A stretch of DNA of 64,000 nucleotides from Saprospiraceae bacterium (lineage in GTDB: Bacteria; Bacteroidota; Bacteroidia; Chitinophagales; Saprospiraceae). The position numbers and the translations under genes were made by a program. Of this stretch, positions 55,916 through 63,343 are shown in pieces. Location: NCBI GenBank assembly GCA_028280415.1, contig JANQLV010000014.1, positions 104,050 through 168,049 on the forward strand, in the 5' to 3' direction. The notes under the pieces were generated by a model, which made no database searches, had not been told where the DNA came from, and saw only the letters and a list, made by a program, of their open reading frames with translations. Each line of letters begins with the position of its first letter. Within the stretch, counting starts at the first letter, position 1.

Positions 55916-56437
55916 ATGCTGTATACTATTTATAAATTTATAATGAGCGGGAAAATACCAGTACTATTTTCAGCTATTATTTTACTAAACACGAATTGTA
56001 ATCTTAAAGAGGATATAGACTATGACCCAACCCCAAAAGAAGTATTTATTGATTCTATCCTAATCATTTCATATCCGGAAACTAATGCCTGGGATAATCC
56101 CTGGGATACTGATAATACCCCACCGGATATTTTTATTACTATTCAGGATGTGTCGAATAATGCTCTTCAAACAGTCCTGAGAACAGATACTATTTTTAAT
56201 ATTGAAAACAATGTGGAAACGCGGATCGACTTAAGCGATCAAAATATAAAACTTGATAGTTCCGATCTGCAAAGGAGGTATCAATACACTATAGAAGATT
56301 TTGACTCAGGCCCTCTCGGTGGACAAATTATGATTCAAAGATATCAAAGTTTTTACGATGGTCGATTTTTATCAGATTATATACTCCTGGGCGGCTCAGC
56401 GTATAACATTAGAGTTTATTTAAGCTATATTCTTTAA
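55916..56437 (+). CDS. small exported protein, possible lipoprotein, unknown function
   Basis: A 173-residue protein. A hydrophobic segment IPVLFSAIILLNTNC near residues 14-28 suggests a signal peptide, perhaps of lipoprotein type, though NTNC is not a standard lipobox. The start could be ATG 55916 or the in-frame ATG 55943 (MSGKIPVLF). The mature part is acidic (DYDPTPKEVFIDSILI, NPWDTDNTPPDIFIT) and strand-rich, like a C2- or immunoglobulin-type domain seen in Bacteroidota surface lipoproteins. No family is recognised. It converges with hemD. Confidence 0.62.
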   Translation: MLYTIYKFIMSGKIPVLFSAIILLNTNCNLKEDIDYDPTPKEVFIDSILIISYPETNAWDNPWDTDNTPPDIFITIQDVSNNALQTVLRTDTIFNIENNVETRIDLSDQNIKLDSSDLQRRYQYTIEDFDSGPLGGQIMIQRYQSFYDGRFLSDYILLGGSAYNIRVYLSYIL

Positions 56438-56454
56438 TAAAAACTCTGGATGGA

Positions 56455-57120
56455 TTAAAGCACCGCCTGTACCAAAGCTTCTTCAGTAGGTTCTTCGGCA
56501 ATATTGAATTCTTCGATACCAATACTGACTAAAGCCTTGGCAGTTGTTCGACCAATAGCAAATACTTTTTGATCATCAAAAAGTACCCGCTTTTTAAAAT
56601 AGGCATTGACATTCATTGGGCTGGTAAATACCAGGATGTTACAATCGGGAATATTAACCTTGGCTTTGGGCTCGTTTTTGTAAACAATCAAATCCTGATA
56701 CTTGATGTTCCGTTCTAAAATTCTCTGAATTGTTCTTCTGGATTTTTCGGCTTGTGGAAAGAGAACATTTAATCCTCTGGCCGCTTTCAAAAAGTTAGCG
56801 GCTGTTTCCATTGTATTCCCATTTCCAATAAAATCTACTTGTGGAATATACTGCTTTAAAAATGCAGCGGTACCCTTTCCGATTGTCCCCCAGCGCATCA
56901 ATTCCGGGATCGGGATGTTTTGTTTTTTTAAGCCTTCAAAAAAGAATTTAACCCCGTTTTTACTATAAAAAAAAATCCAGTCCGAAGGAGGCAACTCAGT
57001 GAAGTCTACCGCAGAAAATGTCAAAAGAGAAATACCGTGGACCTCAAAGCCGGCAGCTTTCAGCCTGCTTTTAAAAACGCTGTCTTCGTTTAGTTTTCTG
57101 GAAATGAAAATACTTTTCAT
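56455..57120 (-). CDS. hemD: uroporphyrinogen-III synthase (HemD)
   Basis: HemD closes hydroxymethylbilane with inversion of ring D to make uroporphyrinogen III for heme. The family is weakly conserved; here the two-domain layout, 221-residue length, the opening IFISRKLNEDSVFKSRLKAAGF, the DWIFFYSKNGVKFFF segment and the VFTSPMNVNAYF and AIGRTTAKAL segments support the call. It lies 46 bases after an exonuclease gene and downstream of hemC on the same strand, which strengthens the assignment. Confidence 0.88.
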   Translation of the reverse strand: MKSIFISRKLNEDSVFKSRLKAAGFEVHGISLLTFSAVDFTELPPSDWIFFYSKNGVKFFFEGLKKQNIPIPELMRWGTIGKGTAAFLKQYIPQVDFIGNGNTMETAANFLKAARGLNVLFPQAEKSRRTIQRILERNIKYQDLIVYKNEPKAKVNIPDCNILVFTSPMNVNAYFKKRVLFDDQKVFAIGRTTAKALVSIGIEEFNIAEEPTEEALVQAVL

Positions 57121-57166
57121 GAGGACCGGATAAGGTGTTTTCGGGGATGGCTTATTTGCGAGTTAA

Positions 57167-57748
57167 CTAGTACAATTCAATAGCTTCGATGTCTAGTAAT
57201 TTAAAAAAACAATTTGCAGTGGCCTGTACATCTACCGCAGCATTATGTGCATCGGCGAAGCGCGCTCCAAAAAGCTTTTGGTGTAGTTCCTCCAGTTTGG
57301 GCCATTTGTATTTTCCGCCTTTTCCCGGAATTTTACAATACCAGGTGCCTTCACGCATCGTACAGTAATATTCAGTGTTAAACAGATTATGCGAAATATT
57401 TTTTCGAATAAACGCTGCTCCAATTACTTTTGAATCGAAATTATAATTGTGTGCAATTGCATAAGTGGTCTTGTTAATAATATCCCGAAATGCTTCTAAA
57501 GCTTTCTGGATAGGTTGACCTTCTGCTTTGGCTCGTTCAGTACTGATTTTATGAATACGTTCCGCTTCATAGGGAATCTCCCAGCCTTCCGGTTTGATAA
57601 TATAGTCCTGCACATCGGTTAATACTCGATTTTCATCGTACAATTGCCAGGCAATTTGTACAACATGCGGCCAATTAAAAGTATCCGTCATTGGTGCTTT
57701 CCAACTCCGGGGCATTCCGGTGGTTTCTACATCAAAAAAAAGATACAT
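57167..57748 (-). CDS. DEDDh-type 3'-5' exonuclease (DnaQ-like)
   Basis: A 193-residue exonuclease-domain protein. The DEDDh motifs are complete: FDVETTG (Exo I, Asp and Glu), HNYNFDSKVIG (Exo II) and the Exo III HNAAVDVQA with the general-base His and Asp. Such proteins degrade DNA or RNA from the 3' end; substrate is unknown. Its place between hemC (66 bases upstream) and hemD (46 bases downstream) is odd for a nuclease and suggests shared transcription rather than shared function. Confidence 0.88.
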   Translation of the reverse strand: MYLFFDVETTGMPRSWKAPMTDTFNWPHVVQIAWQLYDENRVLTDVQDYIIKPEGWEIPYEAERIHKISTERAKAEGQPIQKALEAFRDIINKTTYAIAHNYNFDSKVIGAAFIRKNISHNLFNTEYYCTMREGTWYCKIPGKGGKYKWPKLEELHQKLFGARFADAHNAAVDVQATANCFFKLLDIEAIELY

Positions 57749-57814
57749 ACTAATTTGATTTTCGACGATAGATATTCATTATTCGAACCTCAAATAACGA
57801 ATGATAAATAAGGT

Positions 57815-58717
57815 TTATTCTCGGAGTTTGGCAACCACATTTTCAGCTAATTCAAATTTAGTACTTGAAGACAAGTGGACTCTTTTTAGTTCACTGTTCC
57901 AGCTTTCTGCTTTAGCGGCCCAGACGTGATAATTCCCCAACTGATCTTTTTCACAGTAAACGCCCAAAGGGAGTTGACAACCACCGTCAAAAAGTTTCAA
58001 AACGCTTCTTTCTATATTGGTTACTTCGGCGACTTCTGGCTGATGCAATTGTTTCAAAATCCGACGGGTGTCCAGATCTTCCGTCCTGGTTTGAAAAGCC
58101 AGAACACCTTGAGCAGGAGCAGGTACAAATTCCCTTGGATGCAGTTTAACGATAGTTAGATCAGAAAGATCAAGCTCAAGCCGTTCAATACCGGCAGCGG
58201 CAAGCAATATGGCATCAAAATCTCCTTTTCTTAGTTTTTCGATACGAGTAGGTACATTCCCACGAATGTCTTTTAATTCTATATCTTCCCTGATTGATCG
58301 AACCTGGGATTTTCGTCTTGCAGATGAAGTCCCGACGATTGCGCCTTGCTTGAATTTTAGAACTTCCTGTTCGGCTACTGCATCCGGATGGATCAAAAGC
58401 CAGTCTGCGGGATTCTCCCGGTAAGATACTGCTGTAATTACCAGCCCTTCCGGTGCTGTAGTAGGCATATCTTTCATGGAATGTACCGCCAGGTCAATAC
58501 TTTCCTGCAGTAATTCTTCCTCAATTTCCTTGGTGAAAAAGCCCTTACCTTCAATCTTGTCAAAGCTAAGATTTTGAATTTTATCTCCCCGTGTTTTGAT
58601 TATTTTTAACTCGGAATCAATTCCAATGCTTTTGAGCTGCTCCTGCGTATAATGAGCCTGCCAGAGAGCCAATTTGCTACCTCGTGTCCCTATAGTTAAT
58701 GTCTTTGTAGTCATCAT
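57815..58717 (-). CDS. hemC: hydroxymethylbilane synthase (porphobilinogen deaminase, HemC)
   Basis: HemC joins four porphobilinogen molecules into hydroxymethylbilane. The 300-residue protein shows the start LTIGTRGSKLALWQA, the substrate-binding LAVHSMKDMPT, the arginine-rich TSSARRKSQV, and the dipyrromethane cofactor attachment Cys247 in GGCQLPLG. Start codons at 58717 and 58714 are tandem; the -7 element four bases upstream suggests that the first is at the very 5' end of the message. It leads the hemC-exonuclease-hemD unit. Confidence 0.96.
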   Translation of the reverse strand: MMTTKTLTIGTRGSKLALWQAHYTQEQLKSIGIDSELKIIKTRGDKIQNLSFDKIEGKGFFTKEIEEELLQESIDLAVHSMKDMPTTAPEGLVITAVSYRENPADWLLIHPDAVAEQEVLKFKQGAIVGTSSARRKSQVRSIREDIELKDIRGNVPTRIEKLRKGDFDAILLAAAGIERLELDLSDLTIVKLHPREFVPAPAQGVLAFQTRTEDLDTRRILKQLHQPEVAEVTNIERSVLKLFDGGCQLPLGVYCEKDQLGNYHVWAAKAESWNSELKRVHLSSSTKFELAENVVAKLRE

Positions 58718-58721
58718 CGCT

Positions 58722-58729
58722 CAAAGATA
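58722..58729 (-). promoter_or_regulatory. -7 element of hemC
   Basis: On the minus strand TATCTTTG matches TAnnTTTG and lies four bases before the hemC ATG. It predicts leaderless transcription. Confidence 0.55.
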
Positions 58730-58761
58730 CAGAAAAGGTAGCGCTTTCCTATCCTTATTAT

Positions 58762-58769
58762 TACCTTTG
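58762..58769 (+). promoter_or_regulatory. -7 element of lpxD
   Basis: TACCTTTG matches TAnnTTTG and lies five bases before the lpxD ATG at 58775. It predicts leaderless transcription. Confidence 0.55.
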
Positions 58770-58774
58770 CGCTT

Positions 58775-59809
58775 ATGAAAATCACAGCCAAATTATTGAG
58801 TAAAATACTGAATGGTACTATTGAAGGTGATCCGGAAGCAGTCGTTTTTGGTCCAAGCAAAATAGAAGAGGGAAAGCCCGGGACGATCAGTTTTTTATCA
58901 AATCCCAAATATGAATCTTATGCGTATACCACAGAAGCTTCTATTCTGCTGGTTGCCAAAGATTTTCAAGCTCAAAAACCGGTAAAGCCTACTTTGATCA
59001 GGGTACTTGATGTGTACGCCAGCGTAGCCAAATTACTGGAATATTTTGGAGAAGGAAAACCTTCCTGGAGGGGTATAGATGAGCAAGCCTTTATTGATCC
59101 GAAAGCAGAAATCGGGGAGGAAGTCTCCGTTGGCAAGTTTAGTATTATTAGCAAAAGCGCCAAAATCGGGAAGGGCTCAGTTATTTATCCTCAGGTGTTT
59201 ATTGATGAAAGGGTAGAGATTGGTGAAAATTGTATTCTCTACCCGGGAGCTAAAATATATCGGGATACACAAATTGGCAATGCTTGTATACTACACGCGA
59301 ATGTAGTAGTGGGGAGTGATGGTTTTGGCTTTGCTCCACAGCAGGATGGGCATTATAAAAAAATTCCTCAGATTGGGAAAGTAATTATTGAAGATGAAGT
59401 TGAAATAGGGGCGAATACGGTAATTGACCGGGCGACTATGGGGGCTACGATTATAAGGAAAGGAGTGAAACTGGATAATTTAATTCAGATTGCTCATAAT
59501 GTAGAAATTGGAGCGCATACTGCTATCGCCGCGCAGGCGGGAATCGCCGGGAGTACCAAAATTGGTGAAAAATGTCTGATCGGAGGTCAGGCTGGATTTG
59601 TCGGGCACATTGAGATAGCAAATGGCACAAAAGTCCAGGCTCAAAGCGGCATTAATAAAGCCATAAAAGAGGAAAATACGGCTATTTATGGTTCTCCAGC
59701 TATGCCTTATAACGACTACCTGCGATCTTATGCTATTTTTAGAAGATTACCTGATTTATCCCGGCAAGTTGCGGAGCTTAAAAAAGAAATAGCCGCATTA
59801 AAGAAATAA
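58775..59809 (+). CDS. lpxD: UDP-3-O-(3-hydroxyacyl)glucosamine N-acyltransferase (LpxD)
   Basis: LpxD adds the second 3-hydroxyacyl chain to the lipid A precursor. The 344-residue protein has the N-terminal uridine-binding domain (about 1-100; KPGTISFLSNPKYE), a left-handed beta-helix of hexapeptide repeats (about 105-310; for example IGEEVSVGKFSIISKSAKIG), the catalytic His in AHNVEIGAHTAI, and a C-terminal helix (RQVAELKKEIAALKK). All marks fit the family. It is divergent from hemC and followed seven bases later by a GyrI-like gene. Confidence 0.95.
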   Translation: MKITAKLLSKILNGTIEGDPEAVVFGPSKIEEGKPGTISFLSNPKYESYAYTTEASILLVAKDFQAQKPVKPTLIRVLDVYASVAKLLEYFGEGKPSWRGIDEQAFIDPKAEIGEEVSVGKFSIISKSAKIGKGSVIYPQVFIDERVEIGENCILYPGAKIYRDTQIGNACILHANVVVGSDGFGFAPQQDGHYKKIPQIGKVIIEDEVEIGANTVIDRATMGATIIRKGVKLDNLIQIAHNVEIGAHTAIAAQAGIAGSTKIGEKCLIGGQAGFVGHIEIANGTKVQAQSGINKAIKEENTAIYGSPAMPYNDYLRSYAIFRRLPDLSRQVAELKKEIAALKK

Positions 59810-59816
59810 GCCAGAA

Positions 59817-60296
59817 ATGGAAGCGAGAATTGAATTATTGGAAAGTAAAAAAATGCTTGGGATAAGGCAGACTATGTCTTTGGTTGATAATAAGACCTTC
59901 GAGCTGTTTAGTGCTTTTATGCCCAGGAGAAAAGAAATTTTACATCCAAAAAGCAACCATATTTTTGACCTTCGGGAATATCCGGAGCACTATTTTGCTA
60001 AATTTAATCCTGCCAAGCCATTTACAAAATGGGCTCTGAAGGAAGTAGAAGTATTCGATGATATACCAAATGGGATGGAACAATTTGAATTAGGAGCCGG
60101 TCTTTACGCTGTTTTTATGCATAAAGGTTGGAACCCCGGGCCTGAAATATTTCAATACATTTTTTCCCAATGGCTGCCCGCTTCAAAATACGAGCTGGAT
60201 GACCGACCTCATTTCGAACTTTTTGGCCCCAAAACCAAACGCAATAGCCCTGATTCTGAAGAGGAAATTTGGATTCCCATTAAGCCAAAGCCTTGA
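59817..60296 (+). CDS. GyrI-like small-molecule-binding domain protein
   Basis: A 159-residue stand-alone effector-binding domain. The GyrI/AraC effector fold is indicated by RIELLESKKMLGIRQTMSL, FELGAGLYAVFMHKGW and the end DDRPHFELFGP followed by SEEEIWIPIK, with the Glu-rich SEEEIWIP signature. Such domains bind hydrophobic cations or sequester toxins and drugs. There is no DNA-binding part, so it is not a regulator by itself. It follows lpxD by seven bases, indicating co-transcription. Confidence 0.82.
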   Translation: MEARIELLESKKMLGIRQTMSLVDNKTFELFSAFMPRRKEILHPKSNHIFDLREYPEHYFAKFNPAKPFTKWALKEVEVFDDIPNGMEQFELGAGLYAVFMHKGWNPGPEIFQYIFSQWLPASKYELDDRPHFELFGPKTKRNSPDSEEEIWIPIKPKP

Positions 60297-60441
60297 AAAG
60301 AATAACATTTATATTGCATTTTATAATACCTCCGAAATTGTTAAGATAATTAAGCCATGGCTTATAAAAATTGGAATCTTTGAACCATAGGCATCGATAT
60401 TAGAGAAAAAGATTTCTCCAACTATGAGCAAGTATAAAGCT

Positions 60442-60463
60442 TAACAAAACATATGTTGTGTTA
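60442..60463. repeat. 22-bp near-perfect palindrome between convergent genes
   Basis: TAACAAAACAT followed by ATGTTGTGTTA; the halves match at 10 of 11 positions around a central CATATG. With no loop it resembles an operator for a dimeric regulator more than a terminator, but it lies between two gene ends. Confidence 0.6.
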
Positions 60464-60514
60464 GAACCAATCGTTTAGCTTACCGTATTTATATAGTGCG
60501 GTATTAGAACCTTT

Positions 60515-61738
60515 CTACTTCATTGCATAAGCTCTTTGAACCGGCCATTCATCTTTATAGCCTTTTTTCCATTTTTGAGTAGCTAGCTCTTCGATTGTTG
60601 ACAGGCAAGCATCCAATTCCGACTTGATAAGCGACTCGTCCATATCCTGTCCAATGAAAACGATTTCATTCTTTCGGTCTCCAAATCTTTTGTCCCAATT
60701 TGCTTCAATAAGCTTTTGGTTTTCCAGAAATGATAAGTATTGAGTTCGCCTTCCGTAAGGCATACTGCTCCACCAAACACCAGCACTGTCAGCTCTTAAT
60801 GATCCTCCAGCCTGATTCCAGATTAATGCCTGCTCGGGACGTGAGGCTAACCAAAATAGCCCTTTACTTCGGATGACATTATTAGGAAACTTATGTTGTA
60901 CATAATGCCAAAAACGTACAGGGTCAAAAGGTTTATGAGTACGGTAGGTAAATGAGCTAATTCCATATTCTTCTGTTTCTGGTGTATGCTCTTCTTTGTT
61001 AAGTTCTTCTTTCCAAACAGCACTTTGCTCGGCTTCTTCAAAATTAAAAAGTCCAGTATTCAGTATTTTATTTGGATTGACTTTACTAAAGCTGGATTCT
61101 ATGATACGGGCGGAAGGATTCATTTTATGGATAGCCGCTTTTAAGATGCCCAGATGCTCTTTTGTTACCAAATCTGTTTTATTTAGAATTATGACGTTGG
61201 CAAATTCTATCTGGTCAGTCAATAGATTGACAATGGTGCGATAATCGCCTTCCATATCTGTGAGTTTCCTGTCCATCAAGGTTTCGGGACTACCAAAATC
61301 TCTAAAGAAATTAAAAGCATCTACTACAGTAACCATTGTATCGATGTAGCTAAACTTAGACAAATCAATTCCGCTTTCTTCATCTACAAAAGAGAAAGTT
61401 TGCGCTACCGGAACGGGTTCACTGATACCTGTGCTTTCGATGAGCAAATAGTCAAAGCGATTTTCTTTAGCTAATCGCTCTACTTCGATCATCAAATCTT
61501 CCCGAAGTGTACAGCAGATACATCCATTACTCATCTCTACTAATTTCTCTTCGGTTCGAGAAAGTGTATTTTCATTTTTCACCAATTCTGCATCTACGTT
61601 TACTTCACTCATATCATTAACAATAACGGCTACTTTCAAACCTTCTTTATTGTGTAAAACGTGATTGAGGAGGGTAGTTTTACCAGCACCCAAAAAACCG
61701 CTAAGAACGGTAACAGGTAGTTTTTTATTTAAAGTCAT
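60515..61738 (-). CDS. COG0523 (CobW/ZigA-type) GTPase metallochaperone
   Basis: A 407-residue G3E-family GTPase. Visible motifs are Walker [11 protein letters not shown] (13-22), the metal-binding CICC at residues 73-76, the ESTGISEP switch, VILNKTDLV for guanine and a C-terminal CobW_C domain ([16 protein letters not shown]). The COG0523 family delivers metals such as zinc to target proteins when metal is scarce. Neighbours on the same strand (DUF1826, DUF3299-like, His-rich ABC permease) point to zinc rather than cobalt. It is the last gene of this leftward operon. Confidence 0.9.
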   Translation of the reverse strand: MTLNKKLPVTVLSGFLGAGKTTLLNHVLHNKEGLKVAVIVNDMSEVNVDAELVKNENTLSRTEEKLVEMSNGCICCTLREDLMIEVERLAKENRFDYLLIESTGISEPVPVAQTFSFVDEESGIDLSKFSYIDTMVTVVDAFNFFRDFGSPETLMDRKLTDMEGDYRTIVNLLTDQIEFANVIILNKTDLVTKEHLGILKAAIHKMNPSARIIESSFSKVNPNKILNTGLFNFEEAEQSAVWKEELNKEEHTPETEEYGISSFTYRTHKPFDPVRFWHYVQHKFPNNVIRSKGLFWLASRPEQALIWNQAGGSLRADSAGVWWSSMPYGRRTQYLSFLENQKLIEANWDKRFGDRKNEIVFIGQDMDESLIKSELDACLSTIEELATQKWKKGYKDEWPVQRAYAMK

Positions 61739-61799
61739 ATTTAAAAGGATTGATCTTGTTACTTAGGAAAAACTCGTTTAGATGGTATTATGAAGGATC

Positions 61800-61991
61800 T
61801 TATATTTTCTTTAACCAGTAAATAACATTGTTTAAATGCTCTTCTCCATAGAGTTCAATAAACTTTCTTGTCTCGGAGTTATTCTTATTCTCATAAACAT
61901 TTAGGCGGCTTTGTGTAAAAGCTTTTGTCAAATTGATTTTACAATCATTGACAATGCAGTTTTTCCATTCTTCAAAGGTTTGAGGGATCAT
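61800..61991 (-). CDS. 63-residue conserved-looking small protein in the zinc-type operon
   Basis: A short acidic/basic protein, MIPQTFEEWKNCIVNDCKIN, with a motif LTKAFTQSRLNVYENKNNSET and the end FIELYGEEHLNNVIYWLKKI. The two Cys at 12 and 17 could bind metal but the spacing (CIVNDC) is not a known finger. It starts two bases after DUF1826 ends and lies 61 bases from the GTPase gene, so it is within the operon and very likely translated. Function is unknown. Confidence 0.78.
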   Translation of the reverse strand: MIPQTFEEWKNCIVNDCKINLTKAFTQSRLNVYENKNNSETRKFIELYGEEHLNNVIYWLKKI

Positions 61992-61993
61992 AT

Positions 61994-62632
61994 TTAAAAG
62001 TTTAAAAATTCATTAGTATCGATTCTTAACAAAAGCCGTCTTTCCCCATGCTTTTCAATAGCAGGACTTCGGTGCAGGATAGGATTTGCCTCTGGGTACA
62101 AAGCTCCTTTCAAGATAACTACATCTCCTGTATCTACTTGCTGTATGTGCTGCTCGTCCTTGACTATTTTCTGATTATTTTCTCTTGCCTGCAAAGCTTT
62201 GTGATTAACTGCTTTGTCTGGAAGCCAGAGTGTACCCGGGCCAATGTAAGTGCAGAGCATTCGTAAATCATTAATATCTGTATGAAATTTGCGACACATA
62301 TTTGTACTGACAGTAGCCAATAATAAACGAAAGGAGGAAGCTTGAGTCACCTTTTCAAACAAGCCCAAGAGTATAGCAACATCATCAAATAAGAAAGAAC
62401 ATTTGGATAAATGGCTATTGAAATAATCTTCCAGTGTGGATAAAATTTCTTCTGTTGTTCCGCTTGCTCGACACTCGATGTCTTGCTCGGTAATTTGCTT
62501 AAGTTCTTTGCTTAAGGACTCAATATTGCGTTGATAAATCGCGATATTTTTAGATTTTAAATGGATGTCTTGTAGAATCTTGACATCCTTGCCAAGGACT
62601 GCGTTTTCGTATGGATATATTGTTTGTATCAT
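61994..62632 (-). CDS. DUF1826 family protein
   Basis: A 212-residue cytoplasmic protein of the DUF1826 family, which is known to lie next to COG0523 GTPases in many genomes. The signature RKFHTDINDLRMLCTYIGPG and WLPD is present, followed by a DTGDVVILKG segment and LHRSPAIE then GERRLLLRID. His117, Asp119 and His187 with Arg198/199 resemble the HxD...H plus Arg pattern of Fe(II)/2-oxoglutarate dioxygenases. The family has no experimentally proven activity that I know. It starts 33 bases after the DUF3299-like gene ends. Confidence 0.88.
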   Translation of the reverse strand: MIQTIYPYENAVLGKDVKILQDIHLKSKNIAIYQRNIESLSKELKQITEQDIECRASGTTEEILSTLEDYFNSHLSKCSFLFDDVAILLGLFEKVTQASSFRLLLATVSTNMCRKFHTDINDLRMLCTYIGPGTLWLPDKAVNHKALQARENNQKIVKDEQHIQQVDTGDVVILKGALYPEANPILHRSPAIEKHGERRLLLRIDTNEFLNF

Positions 62633-62665
62633 ATTTCATTGTTGTATTAAAAAGAGGTGAAAAAT

Positions 62666-63337
62666 CTATTCTTCTTTAGCATTACGAAGGATGTAGTAGA
62701 ACTCATTGGGATCATCATGATTGAGGTATAAAGTGCCTCTGAACTTTTTAAAATCGTCCATTTTGTAGCGCTTGCCTTTATTTTTCAGATACATACTGAT
62801 TACAGATGCAGGACTTGCTTTCCCACAAAAAAAACAGGAAGCATAAGGATTGAATGACAAAGACAGTAATTCTTCTTTTTCGTCAAAAGGAATAACGAAG
62901 CCTTCGATGATTACTTCTTTTTCGTGGAGTGCCTTAACGGCTTCACTAAATACAGGAGCATACATCTCCATATCGATTTCCGAGAAGTATTGAAGTCTGT
63001 ACTGAATATCCATTAATACCTTCCAATCTACTTCAATAGGGGCTGATGAACGCTGATCACTAATGCTAGAACTAACCAATTGAGCATGGAAATCGGATGT
63101 TTCTTTAGTCATAACCCAGTCCAGTAGTCGTTCATCCCAATGATATATATTTTCATTTATAAATGAGTCCCTTTTAGAGGCAGTATCTGTTGGAATCATT
63201 TCTTTCTCATAGCTGGCTGAAGTTGATGCCTCATGATGCTTCGCTTGCCCAAACCCTAAATGTTCACAAATCCTGTCACGTGTGAATACACTGGCAAATA
63301 GAATAGCAGCAAAAAGAATTTTTAAATTGTTATTCAT
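62666..63337 (-). CDS. DUF3299-like exported protein of the zinc-type operon
   Basis: A 223-residue protein with an N-terminal signal-like segment (NLKILFAAILFASVFT) and a C-terminal domain resembling DUF3299: VDWKVLMDIQYRL, then ALHEKEVIIEGFVIPF and ASCFFCGKASPASVI near residue 165-180. The two Cys in CFFC could bind metal. DUF3299 proteins occur with MacB-type ABC transporters in zinc-regulated loci of proteobacteria (I recall the Vibrio zrg cluster), which fits the neighbourhood here. Residues 30-110 are low in recognisable features. Confidence 0.72.
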   Translation of the reverse strand: MNNNLKILFAAILFASVFTRDRICEHLGFGQAKHHEASTSASYEKEMIPTDTASKRDSFINENIYHWDERLLDWVMTKETSDFHAQLVSSSISDQRSSAPIEVDWKVLMDIQYRLQYFSEIDMEMYAPVFSEAVKALHEKEVIIEGFVIPFDEKEELLSLSFNPYASCFFCGKASPASVISMYLKNKGKRYKMDDFKKFRGTLYLNHDDPNEFYYILRNAKEE

Positions 63338-63343
63338 TTAAGT

